Origin: Galaxea fascicularis
Lineage: Eukaryota > Cnidaria > Anthozoa > Scleractinia > Euphylliidae
NCBI GenBank assembly: GCA_948470475.1
Contig: OX419347.1
Coordinates: 460,001 to 524,000, forward strand
DNA: 64,000 nt
Reading direction: 5' to 3'
Shown here: in pieces, positions 11,950 to 22,182 of the stretch
Layout: every line of letters starts with the position of its first letter
How positions within the stretch are numbered: position 1 is the first letter of the stretch
Translations under genes and position numbers: made by a program
The notes under the pieces: model-generated
What the model saw: only the letters and a program-made list of their open reading frames with translations
The model's database searches: none
Told to the model about the DNA's origin: nothing

Positions 11950-13396
11950 CCCCCTTTATTCATTTGTCATGGATGAATGCACCGCGCCGCAACATGACCG
12001 CATCTATCAATACAATAATTACAATTAAGAATAAACTTTACCATCCAGACCAATGCGCTGGACTACAAGCATACATCAGTACTACTTTAACCCTTTAATC
12101 CCCAAGAGTGACCAATGCTTAATTTCTCCTTATTGTAACATAACTCAGTCAAACATAAAGGTTGTGAGAAAAAAGTGATCAACAAGTAACAAAGGTCTTG
12201 ATTGCTTAACAAATTCTACTCTTCATCGCCATAGAAAATGTATGGAGAACAGTGTGGAGAATAGTTTACACATACTGATATTAGGGTTTAGAAAATAAGA
12301 AAATACGCGTGCTGATTGGTTAGAAATCGTGTTTCTATAACGCGATAGAAACACACAACAGCACGAGCTGTTGACGTCATGATGATGCGAGCGAAGAGAA
12401 TTTACATTTTGATGATCAAAGTTAACTAGTTGTTTTCCTTTTTTTTCGTCGCGGTGTTTTCTAAATGAAATAGAAAATATGTTCTCCGTGTTTGTATCGA
12501 GTTATAGAAACACTCGTGAAAGTTTGGGAGAACTCGAAAAAGCTGTGGAAACACTTACCTGCGGCTCGTGTTCCTACAGCATTACTCGTTCTCCCAAACT
12601 TCCACTCGTGTTTCTATAACTCGATACAAACATGGTACATGTTTTCTATTTCTTAATTAAAGGATTAAAACGACACCAAGGGAGTATAAGTGAAGTTTGA
12701 TATTACCGTCTTTCAGCAGTGAATCAAACGAGTACGCGCGTAGATTACTGCTGAATTAAAAAATCAAAGGTATAATAAAATAACAAAAGCCTTCATTTTT
12801 CCCGGTAAACGCTACGCTCGTTGGCGTTCCTACTCCAGGAGCAGCTGCCCTTATAGAAAATAATCATTTGACTGATTTTCTTTAAGTTCGCACCACCTGG
12901 CAATCAACTTTTTCCGAGGGATTTTTTTATGCATGGCCTTCACGATATCTAAGTTTAAAGCATGCCGCGCGGGGTCATCTGGAATCAATGGATAACTTCA
13001 ACAATTTGCAAGCAAGCAAACCTTTTCTACGAAACCCATTTTGCCTTGCAGGAGTGGATACGCGACACTGAAAACGTTTGCAACTTAGCAAAGAACTGTT
13101 ACAAGGCAAACGTGGTAGTTAAACCTGAGAGAGGCAAGGCCCTCCTGTGGTATAACCACATGGTCGACAATTCCACAGGGTGGCTGGGTGAGCTAGACAA
13201 GTACTCCTTCCATGGAGGCTGCGATGTTAGGCGTGGCACCAAATGGATTGCAAACCACTGGATCAGCTTGAGCGAAGACAGACAAAAAGACATTCAGAAT
13301 TGGATAGAGATCGGTCAGTACGAAGAGCAACAAAGAAAGATGACAAACTCTTCAAGTAATGAATCAATCGAGGAGGGGTATCATCAGGAACTATAA
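7351..13396 (+). CDS. P4HTM: Transmembrane prolyl 4-hydroxylase, complete, 10 exons
   Basis: Exons: 7351-7530, 8485-8566, 9120-9307, 9772-9833, 9957-9991, 10126-10294, 10664-10721, 11024-11142, 11269-11359, 13052-13396. They join in frame to 442 codons (human protein about 500). The protein is an ER type II 2-oxoglutarate/Fe(II) dioxygenase that in vertebrates can hydroxylate HIF-alpha. It has a membrane anchor (residues about 10-27), an EF-hand loop at 139-150 ([12 protein letters not shown]), a second EF-like loop at 178-189, and the catalytic barrel. Metal ligands are H271 and D273 (CHLDS) and H382 (FHGG); K392 (RGTKW) is the expected 2-oxoglutarate anchor. The strongest family matches are [13 protein letters not shown] and GTKWIANHW. 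The start is the ATG just before the anchor. Exon 1 could alternatively end at 7536 with a GC donor. The junction between exons 6 and 7 requires a GC-AG intron. Confidence 0.93.
8804..8943 (+). repeat. Decamer tandem array GGGTCTAAAY
   Basis: About fourteen head-to-tail 10-bp units GGGTCTAAAC or GGGTCTAAAT within P4HTM intron 2. One unit carries a GTGTAAAC variant. The last base alternates in the order C T C T T C, and units 1-6 and 7-12 follow the same order, so there is a 60-bp higher-order period. A (GATC)n tract lies immediately upstream (about 8789-8803). Confidence 0.9.
11781..11879. repeat. Perfect hairpin repeat, copy 2 of foldback family
   Basis: Two perfect 35-nt inverted arms (11781-11815 and 11845-11879) contain AATTGACCACCGTACAGGG and its reverse complement. 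They are separated by a 29-nt loop carrying CTCGAAACGTCAGC. The same GCAGCACCACAGTTTCTTTA tail as copy 1 follows (about 11924-11943). It lies in the last P4HTM intron. An extra half-unit, ATCAACAGAGTTGATAAATG, sits upstream near 11672. Confidence 0.85.
12467..12652. repeat. Foldback MITE in last P4HTM intron
   Basis: About 186 bp with imperfect inverted arms of roughly 70 bp. The left arm starts GAAATAGAAAATATGTTCTC and includes GTTATAGAAACACTCGTG. The right arm mirrors it and ends GTACATGTTTTCTATTTC. A related motif (TTTCTATAACGCGATAGAAA) at about 12331-12350 suggests that the element, or a partial second copy, extends left to about 12290. Confidence 0.75.
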
Positions 13397-13967
13397 CTGA
13401 AACTGACAAGATGAACGAACCACTACCTTGAATTCTTAGAATTACACCTACAAGTTTCGCTTTTGAATGATTTGATGTACAATTTGTTGTTGGCGGAGAC
13501 TGGAATCCTGTCTCTCCGAGCGAGTAGATCTCATTCTGCCTTCGTATGATGTTAATCACCAATCGATAGCCTTCTGTTTCGAAGTCATCTTGAAGTTATG
13601 GTGCAATCGATATCCACATCAAACTTGAACCTTCGTACTTGCTCCAGTCAGTTCCATCCTTTGTAACAATCTATGCTCACTTGTGCACAGCTTACGACAA
13701 GATCTTTATCCCTCATCTTCAAACTGTGTTACGGCTGGCTTTTTGTTAAATAACCACACAAAAAAATGTAACTAGGATTCTTTCCCACTGAAGATTCAGC
13801 TCATCGGTTGCTGATACGAAAATAAGAAGCGAACCGCACGTGCCACAGGATAGCTGGCTGGATAATAAAAGTTGAAGCTTTCAACCCGTTTTCTCTCTTT
13901 TTTGAGCACTGAAGTACTTGTAACTTGTAAAATATTTTAAAGAAACATGTTGCTTACCACAGTGTAG

Positions 13968-13973
13968 AATAAA
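13968..13973 (+). terminator. Poly(A) signal, P4HTM
   Basis: AATAAA lies 572 bp after the P4HTM stop codon, with a T-rich stretch and AATAAATAA just downstream. It is the first canonical signal after the stop on this strand. Confidence 0.5.
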
Positions 13974-14271
13974 GCTTTAGTTCTTAATAAATAACTCGTT
14001 TTTGGTGCTTTAGTATGAATGGAATTTTTAACCCATATTGCATTTATCTACATTGTTTTATAGAAAACAGCGTCAGGCGTTTCCCCAAGTTGATTTTGTA
14101 ACTTCATGGAATGACCGTAGAAAGCCTTCTGAACACCATACCTTCACGCCACATCGATTAGAGAAATTATTTATCGGCATAAAAAGCTTCTATACTGTCT
14201 GATCTTCAAAATCGCCTCTATAGCCATGGCAGTACGCACTTCGGAGCGCGTTCTGAGAACTTTCCCTCATT

Positions 14272-15751
14272 CTATTCAAAATAGACAAAAGAAAAATCGA
14301 AGAAGTTGCTGTCTCTGTCAGCTGATCCTTCGTCAGTCAGTGATGAGTGGTTAACGTGCTTCACGAACTTTACAGTTTCCTTATCTCTGTAGACCAACGC
14401 TAAAGAATTTTCTTGTGGATGGACAGATAACAGCTAAGCAAGAAAACAAAAACATTCACTGTTATATGTAAACTAATCTAGAGAAAAAATTCGGGGTTAA
14501 GGTGGTTATTAAGAAAATGTTTTGAGGGGTCCAAATTAATTTACCGGTGAGTACACTGTACTTAGTAGGGGTGGGTGGAGGGGAGAGGGGGGGGATACAT
14601 TCCCTTCCGAGTGACTTGTTACTTGTCCCAGAAACCATGCCGACACTGGGCAAGCGTGATCTGAAAACAAAGAGATCCAGACACGATTCCAATGTCATCT
14701 ACCTCTTCATCTTCACCGCTTGTTAAATACGTAGTGTGACCACCATAATCACTTTTCCAACCTTAAAATGAGTGGAAAAAAAAAGATTAGAAAGTGAGAT
14801 TATGTTCAAACGCCTGACAATTCAATAAAAGAACTCGCAAACGTCGAGGATTGTTAACGAGTGAGTGTATATTTATCTCCATCCTGTAGCAATCATTTTT
14901 TAATCTATGTATTTGGCACAGATATTATCTAGTTGACAAGAAAAGAACTTGTGACTTGTTCTTGTGAATAGCGAGGAGGAGGTTTGAAGGACGCAATAAG
15001 GTTTGTGAGTTATGAAGCCTCCTTGGTTCAGTTTAGAGAACACATACATGTACATTAAGAAGCTTTAAGAACTTGTCAGCAGGTAAAGTTTAACAGAAAT
15101 CATTCAATTTAACTCTAAGTAAAGAGGTATATTGTATTGCATCAGTTGTTTGCCAACACACAAAATGCCATTATTCAGATCTTGACTGGAGAGAACTTTG
15201 CGAAGAGAACAAGATACAATGTAATGCACTGTCCAGTAAATTATGCAACTTACCAGGAACTCAAAAAAAATTAAACTAACGTTAATCAATGCACCACATT
15301 TTTTCAGAATGCAGCACCACTCAAGAAAATCTCCTCAAGGTGCTTACAAATTTGGGTTTCCAAACAGACTGGGTGTAATCTAATCCAGAACTCACCTCTT
15401 CCACCAACATATAACAAAACATCTAAAGCAAACTCAGCTCCCTCAGGATCAGTGTCGTGAACTAAAGTGTAACAGCCATGTGTCCAGCGGCGGATGTTAC
15501 CATGACAACAGGGCACACTCACTTTCTTTTGATTGGAATCCTAGAGAAGTAAAGATTGCATGAAGTGTCATACTAATACTATTCCTTATCTTTGCTCTCA
15601 TTAGAAAATTGCCACTCTGCTGGTGCTACTTGGTTCCAGCCACTAATTAAAAATTTGTACTCTTGTGAAACCAACACTTTGAAACCATTATTAGCGAACA
15701 AATACTGTTGTCATGTCCTTCTTTCAGACAATGCCAACATTAAAATTTCGT

Positions 15752-15785
<34 letters not shown>

Positions 15786-18700
15786 TGTACAGGGATTCTA
15801 AAACCTGACGTTTCGAGCATGGTTTGAAGGAAGTACGGGTGGATAATGGGAAAAGACTTTCAATGACTTTTCCTGGTCAAAGTTACATTTTGTGTTTTTT
15901 TGTTTGGCCTGTTTCACTGAATGGCACAAATTTAGGTATGGTTTGAAAGACCTCATCCCCCTGCACAAGTTGGCTGTCAAAGTTGTCTAGGACAGTTAAA
16001 ACTGATTATGTCAAAAGTGTTAGAAGGGATGTGGTTCTAGGCAGGTGCTTATATGGGAACATCAGGTGTCAGTGTGTTAAATTTCTTTTGAATGGCCATA
16101 CATTGTATTGCAGGCCCAGATTGTTCAAACGTTGGATTGCACTATCCACCGGATAAATCACTATCCAGCGGATAAGTATTGGGAAAGCTAATTGCACTAT
16201 CCACTGGATAGATATTTATCCGGTGGATAGCGCTATCCAGCCTTTGAACAACCGGGGACAGGTCTATAAAAATTATGTATATGTGTAACACTCTGTCTCC
16301 CCACCCATGTATGCTCTACAGCTGTCTCTCTGCAGTTCCCACATCATTACTAGAATACAAGCCAACTATTACTTGGCAAAAAAAGGAAGAAAAACTGCAA
16401 GTAAATGCACCTTCACCTCGTTTCCTTTATTATCACCATCATCACCACTGCTATCATTGTCATCATCACTGAGCGGCAAATCAGCTAATTCCAACCCTGT
16501 CATTGTCCTGAGTAACTTGAACATTGGCTGTGACTGCAATAACTTGGTCAGCTGTTGTACAATGGGGGAAACAGACTCTAGGTCTGCCTCCTCAAAATGC
16601 CTATAAAAAATTTAAAGGTAAAGTAACTTTATAAATTCAGTGCTATAGAATCAATGATACTCTAAAATGCTTGGGGAACTATAGTACATATACCATTCTG
16701 CAAAAACTAGAGCAGAGGAGATACTGTAGCAACACAGTTAAGGATACCTTTTATTAGCTGGTCCACTCCACTCCCATTTTACTGTTTCATTACACAGTGC
16801 TTCAAACACTTGCTGGTGTTTGCTCTCCTGTCGACATTCAACAGAAATTACTTGGATTTAACTCCAAAACCGTGACAACAAAATTACTACATAGTCAATA
16901 ACTACAATATTGACAAGTAAAAACAATTTTTTTCAAAGCCCCTCCATTATTTACTCTCAACAGCTGGCAGAGAACTGAGAAAGAAGCACTTACCTCAAGA
17001 AATTCTTGTAGTTGTATTTCTGATTCATCTTTAAACCTTGCTCTGATGTCTTTGACAACTCCTGTATCAAGATACATTGGATTCACCCAATCTGCAAGCT
17101 CTTCATCCTAACAACACAAAGAAACAACAAGGCAAGGTCCAAAATAAATACACAGCAAGGAGCAGGGAATTTATTCTGATTCGTACATCTACAGTATGTA
17201 GGAATATTAAAAGTGAACATGACATCAGACAAATTAGCATGTGTTTCATATGTGTCTTAGACTACATGTATACAGCTGTATGTGAGGGAAGCTTCTAAAT
17301 TTCTGATTATTTTGAGTTAGTTTCTCAGCTACAATACAAAAACAGCATGTTGGTTGTACACTGCAAATGTACCCTGTACTACACAACTTGAATCCTTAAC
17401 TACTTTAAGCTTATACCTGGCACTTCACAAATTGAAGTGGCAGCTTTACTAACAGCTTTTGTTCTAGTTATTTACCTCCAAAGAACAAGGTGTTATTGAC
17501 TCAGGGTGTGGCTCTTGATAGGGTACAGGCCTGTCAATATTGTCACCATGGAACCAGCCACTGATTGACAGTCTTGTTTTATTGAGTGATAGTATTTCAG
17601 ATACCTAAACTAGGACAAGTGAAAAATTACACTATTAAAATAATATTTGAATGTCTGTATGCTACAGTGTATATGTTGTAGTTCAATTTTATCCTTGGTT
17701 CAAATTTTATTTTTCTTTGTTTCAAACTCATTATCATACATTACCATACACAAAAACAAAGAAAAATAAAATTTGAACCAAGCATAAAATTGAACCACAA
17801 CATATACACCTACACTGGAACAAAATATAATAACAAATTGTATGTGTACACAGTCCTCAAGAAAATAACTGGGGGCATGGTAACTGCATGTGAACCAAGG
17901 AATTAAATGAAACAGACAAAGAAATTTTGCCAGCATTAACCTCACCAACTATACCCTCTGAGAAAGCACTAAATGCTGTTACAAAGGAAACAGAAAAGAG
18001 GAATCAAAATTTAGGGTACAAACCTGATGAAATGAAAAAGGAGTCACCTCAAAGAAAACCAATGAGTTCCACTGAGGAACTAATGATCTTGTAATCTGAT
18101 CTGGCTGGCCATGTTCTGTGAAAAATATCAACAAAATGGATAAATGAAATTTAGAACTGTTGTTTACATTTACATGCAATTATATAGTAATGACAATATT
18201 TTTGAAAGACCATGTTTAGTACGGACATCAATAAGCTTCATACTTACTATCTAACGAAAAGAGATCAAGTGTTCCTGAAATACAAATAAAAAAGAAATAA
18301 AATAAGTGGAATAAACAATATAACATTATTGTTAGAATGAGCAGGTGGTCCTTCACAAACATGTGTAAAAGAGCTAAAGATCAATTATCAATTATAATGT
18401 TTCAGAAGTATTTTCTGAATTAATACCTCCATCTTCTTCTTTCCAATCGGGAGGAACCAAGTAAAATATGTAAGCAATTCGCCTTCCTTCAAGTTCATCA
18501 TCATGACACAAGAGTACATCTGGAATAGAAAGTAACTTTTATTATCATATCTCTCAGTTAATACATGGCATGTTGTGATTTGTCAATTTACCAGGCCATA
18601 TCCTACTGTATAGCCCACTAAATTTGAGAGTTTTCTTTCCTGCGTGCCCGATTAACTTCTTTCTTTTGAAGTAATGTCAACTTCTCTTGTGATTCATAAG

Positions 18701-20265
18701 TGAATACAAAATAATTTGGAAGGAAAATCTGGCAATTTTTCAGAAGTCACTCAGGGCTTTTTTCCAGACACCCCTTCAAAATGTCTGACCTTATAACTAC
18801 TGGCACAATAAAAACACACAAAAAAACAAGTATATGGCAAAATTTAGATCACAACTAGTTACATGCATTGGTAACACAAAAATTACTAATTAGCAATGCA
18901 GGGAACAATAAGGGACTCTGTTACTACCGATAATCATGTTAAGCCAAGGTTCTCATCAAGTCTCTGAGTAGAAGGCTGGATTCTAGCAGATGGCAGCTTA
19001 GTGAATGAGTGTTCAAACATGAAAAACTTTTTACTGAAAGGTAGGTGACTAAAACTCAAAGTAGTCAATGTGTTAGCTACAACTGCTGGCACTTGATACC
19101 CTGGATACCCATAACAATGATATTATATGATGCCAAGTTACATTTACCTGTATATTCATATTTAGCACATGACATGTCCACCTGATCAGTCAGATCAGCA
19201 AAACCTGTGATCTCCTGAAGCCACACCCGGAAATTGTTGTACAAAACATGCCTAGATGAAAAAAAAACATTTACTAAAATCTCAAAACGCAAAATAATAG
19301 TCTTTCATTACAAAATATACACTGGAAAAGGTGGCAGAAGCACAATTTATTTCAGGAAAAACTACCATAAAAACCTGAGTGAAAGCTGCACTTTTTTGAG
19401 TAAAAAATCACTGTGATCAACTGTGATGCCCTTGGGTGAGACTAATAGGTCAGAATAACTAAGTAATGAAGGGCACTGTCACTTAATCTGGCACTCACTG
19501 AAACCCCAACAACTTACTTAAGAGTATTTCCCTCAGACACAATCACATTGACAGGGAGCTAAACTTTCCAGGTTAACAAATGAACAAACAATACCTCAAA
19601 GAGGCAATATGAGTCCTTGATGATTTTTTCAGGTCATCGCTCTACGAGAACAATAAAAGCTAATTAGCTTTGTAAATTTAGTGATGGAGAGTAGAAAAAC
19701 ATTGCTCGTACATGTATACACTGCATCTCACCTGGTGGAATTTATACAAGTCATTTGACTTTTCAAAGAACTTTAGCTGAAGCAGTTCCTTTTCCAAACT
19801 TTTTAAAAACTCCTCATCTGAGATAAAATTAGGTAAGAGGCAACACTTATATGGCTCTATGTGTATGAGAGATCCTTTTTCTACAGAGAAACAAAGGAAC
19901 ATAAGCTTATGAGCTCTTAATAATAATATTATAATACTAAATACATTGACACTTCAATAAAGCTGTTATTATTATTATTGTCAATATTTATTTCAACGCA
20001 ATAACTCACCATTAAAACTCTCTTTATTTCTGCAGGAAGTAAGATAAAATCGATTAAAGTTAACTCTAACGAGCAACGTTTCGTAATTCTGCTAGCGATA
20101 GCCTTGAAAAGAAACATACCTAAATGCTCCGGCAAATTTAGTTTTAAATTCCTCTTCCAAGAAATATCTGCTCAAAAAGTCTTTTAAAAGATCATTCTTT
20201 TGCTGCTTGATATTATCTGACTCAACTGTTATCGAATTATCTTTCCTTTTCCTCGATGAACTCAT
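14272..20265 (-). CDS. OGFOD1: OGFOD1 prolyl hydroxylase, complete, 15 exons
   Basis: Exons in transcript order: 20120-20265, 20010-20029, 19732-19880, 19595-19641, 19148-19251, 18427-18519, 18248-18274, 18024-18115, 17476-17604, 16994-17107, 16748-16827, 16417-16600, 15396-15540, 14703-14761, 14272-14433. All phases agree, giving 516 residues (human about 540). The family hydroxylates a proline of ribosomal protein uS12 (RPS23) and affects translation accuracy and stress granules. Iron ligands are H161 and D163 ([10 protein letters not shown]) and H225 (SFHQ); R237 (RLSISGW) binds 2-oxoglutarate. The N-terminal catalytic barrel is followed by an acidic linker ([11 protein letters not shown], about 382-392). 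A degenerate second barrel then ends with [15 protein letters not shown] and [10 protein letters not shown]. The start is MSSSRKRK; an upstream in-frame ATG would add an unusual leader. It is convergent with P4HTM and divergent from LSM4. Confidence 0.93.
15749..15826 (+). repeat. Foldback family, copy 3 (half element)
   Basis: Contains TTTTATCAACAGAGTTGATA, AATTGACCACTGTACAGGGA and CTGACGTTTCGAGCATGG in the same order as the left arm of the copies near 3075 and 11781. No right arm is present. It lies in OGFOD1 intron 12. Confidence 0.7.
16113..16257. repeat. Palindromic MITE in OGFOD1 intron
   Basis: About 145 bp with ends GCCCAGATTGTTCAAACG and CCTTTGAACAACCGGGGAC as imperfect inverted termini. 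The inside carries repeated, partly self-complementary CTATCCACCGGATAAAT and CTATCCAGCGGATAAG blocks mirrored on the right. It is non-coding and resembles a dispersed family I associate with anthozoan genomes (from memory). Confidence 0.7.
17667..17809. repeat. Foldback repeat in OGFOD1 intron
   Basis: Inverted arms of about 60 bp start GTGTATATGTTG and end CAACATATACAC. They share TTCAATTTTAT..TTGGTTCAAATTTTA with its mirror, separated by a short spacer around 17735. It is AT-rich and non-coding, and lies in the intron between the exons at 18024-18115 and 17476-17604. Confidence 0.75.
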
Positions 20266-20378
20266 GTTTGTACACAAAACGTGCTGCACGTGGACGACCT
20301 GACAGGCGCTCAAATGTCGAAGCTTGGTTACTAAATTTGGCTTTGTAACCTCGCTTGTCTTATCAAACAAAATCCAAC
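20266..20378. promoter_or_regulatory. Shared OGFOD1/LSM4 bidirectional promoter
   Basis: Only 113 bp separate the OGFOD1 start codon (minus) from the LSM4 start codon (plus). Both 5' UTRs and core promoters must therefore fit here or overlap neighbouring exons or introns. No TATA box is visible on either strand. Head-to-head TATA-less arrangements are common for housekeeping genes; co-regulation is an inference. Confidence 0.6.
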
Positions 20379-21829
20379 ATGGTGGTGAGTTTCTGCAGGT
20401 TTCTGTTTGAAACTGAACGATTTTGCTTCCTCATTTATAAATCCTGACTGTGTTTTTCTCGGTTTTAGCTCCCTCTTTCGCTTTTACGGACGGCGCAAAA
20501 TCATCCCATGGTGAGTTAGGCCAATTGATTCACAACGAAACATTGGATTTAAGCTTACTTTCAAGACGTTTTGTGTACGTAACTCGTGCTTAGCTTGAAG
20601 AGCATACACGTAAAAGCCTCCATCAGAGTTTAGATCTGGTTGGAGCAAATTACATCAATATCAAAGTTACAATGGCCAAGAAATCTGTGGCCTTGCCTTC
20701 GAAATAAATAGTACTGTTGTATTAATATTTTGAGTAAATTCAGACTAACCGTTGACACAACAAGCTTGACTTTGGACATGTTTTGGAGAAGTCTTATCAT
20801 AAATGACTCTTTTCCTTTCCAGTTAGTGGAGCTGAAGAATGGCGAGACATACAATGGACATCTTGTGAGCTGTGACAACTGGATGAATATAAACCTTAGA
20901 GAGGTCATTTGTACCTCCAGAGTGAGTCATTTTTGCAGCAGTATTTGTGAGTTTTTTTTTGTGTTGAATTGCCTCTCTCGTACACTGTAGGCGCACAAGG
21001 AAAATCGGAATCAAGGTCATACTTAAATGAGCATTGCTGATTACCAACATTATTCTTGCAAATCATAAGGCCTTGAGTCATGCTACATGTTTGTTACATG
21101 ACACCCATCATCAGGTGTATTCTCCTTGTTGTTGTCCATGTAATTCCTTTGTTTCTAGTTAGGAGAACTTCTTTAAGCATCAACACCATGTATTGTTGTG
21201 TTGTTATTGTGGGTATTCTTATAAAAGTGTCTTTCCTGGGGCATCTTCAATAAAAGGTGCTCAGCTTAAAAAATATTAGTTCAGGACCAAGTTATTTTCT
21301 CTGTACTGTACTTTTCTTTAGGATGGTGACAGATTTTGGAGGATACCAGAATGTTATGTCAGGGGAAGCAACATAAAATATCTTAGGATTCCAGATGAGG
21401 TAAACATGAACTGTATGGACAATAACCCTTGAATGCACTTTATTATATGTTTAATGACCACAGAAGGGTGTTTGTCAACAAATGCTGTTTCTTTTCTGCC
21501 ATTATCATTAACTTTCATTTTGTCTGACATGAAGGTCATAGATATGGTGAAAGATGAAATGGTGAAACAAGGCAAGAGCAGAGGCACAGGAAGACCAGGT
21601 GAAACATTACAATATAATGAGGGGGATCTTTTCTGTTGAGAGGGTTGAGTCTTATGTCATGTGTGTATCTTTTTCAGGGCGTGGTGGCCGTGGGGGTGGT
21701 GGTGGAGGCCGTGGAGGTCACGGTGGGGGTGGGGGTGGAGGAGGAAGAGGAGGTGCATTTGGTGGGCGTGGTGGTGGCAGAGGAGGAGGTGGTCAAAAGA
21801 GAAATAGAGATGATAGTGGTGGAAAGTAG
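20379..21829 (+). CDS. LSM4: U6 snRNA-associated Sm-like protein LSm4, 6 exons
   Basis: Exons 20379-20384, 20469-20510, 20823-20921, 21322-21399, 21535-21598, 21678-21829 join to 146 residues. LSm4 is a ring subunit of the nuclear LSm2-8 complex (U6 snRNA) and the cytoplasmic LSm1-7 complex (mRNA decapping). The Sm fold is nearly textbook: [49 protein letters not shown], then [17 protein letters not shown]. The C-terminal exon encodes an RGG/GGRGG tail ending [11 protein letters not shown], a region linked to arginine methylation and P-bodies in other animals. The first coding exon has only two codons (ATG GTG). OGFOD1 is divergent upstream, and a retrotransposon begins 208 bp after the stop. 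Confidence 0.95.
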
Positions 21830-21834
21830 TTCAA

Positions 21835-21859
21835 CTGATGACTGATGACTGATGACTGA
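21835..21859 (+). repeat. Short (GATGACT)n tandem repeat
   Basis: Three to four copies of the heptamer GATGACT lie immediately after the LSM4 stop codon, in its 3' UTR. Confidence 0.8.
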
Positions 21860-22037
21860 GATGCTTCTGTATTTAAAGTAAATATTTGTTCTCATAAATG
21901 TGAAGAGACAAAATATTTTACTTGACTTGCTCTTTACATGTGAAAGCTGCTTCTTGCATGTCTGACCAGGCAACCCATCTTTCTCCAAGAAAGTAGTTAT
22001 ACACTGTAGTGCTGTGGCTTTACAACTCAAAGATCAC

Positions 22038-22160
22038 TGTAGTGTACTGCTGGGAACTGGGACGAGTACATCCGGGCATGCAAGAAGGCGTAGAGACGTG
22101 GAAGCCATGATGGCCTACTTAGTGTGACTTAGTGTTGATTGTGTGTGCCAAAACACTACA
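22038..22160 (+). repeat. 5' LTR, 123 bp
   Basis: Starts TGTAGTGTACTGC and ends CCAAAACACTACA. It matches 26405-26527 at every position. No TATA box or AATAAA is visible inside this very short LTR. Confidence 0.97.
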
Positions 22161-22161
22161 T

Positions 22162-22173
22162 TGGCGACGAGGA
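22162..22173 (+). promoter_or_regulatory. Primer-binding site, tRNA-Ser type
   Basis: TGGCGACGAGGA begins one base after the 5' LTR. From memory it is complementary to the 3' end (including CCA) of animal tRNA-Ser(GCT), a primer used by Mag-like elements. Confidence 0.75.
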
Positions 22174-22182
22174 CCGGATAAA

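Noticed and set aside
21674..22030. Minus-strand Thr/Ser-rich open frame
   Set aside because: It is the complement of the LSM4 Gly-rich exon and 3' UTR.
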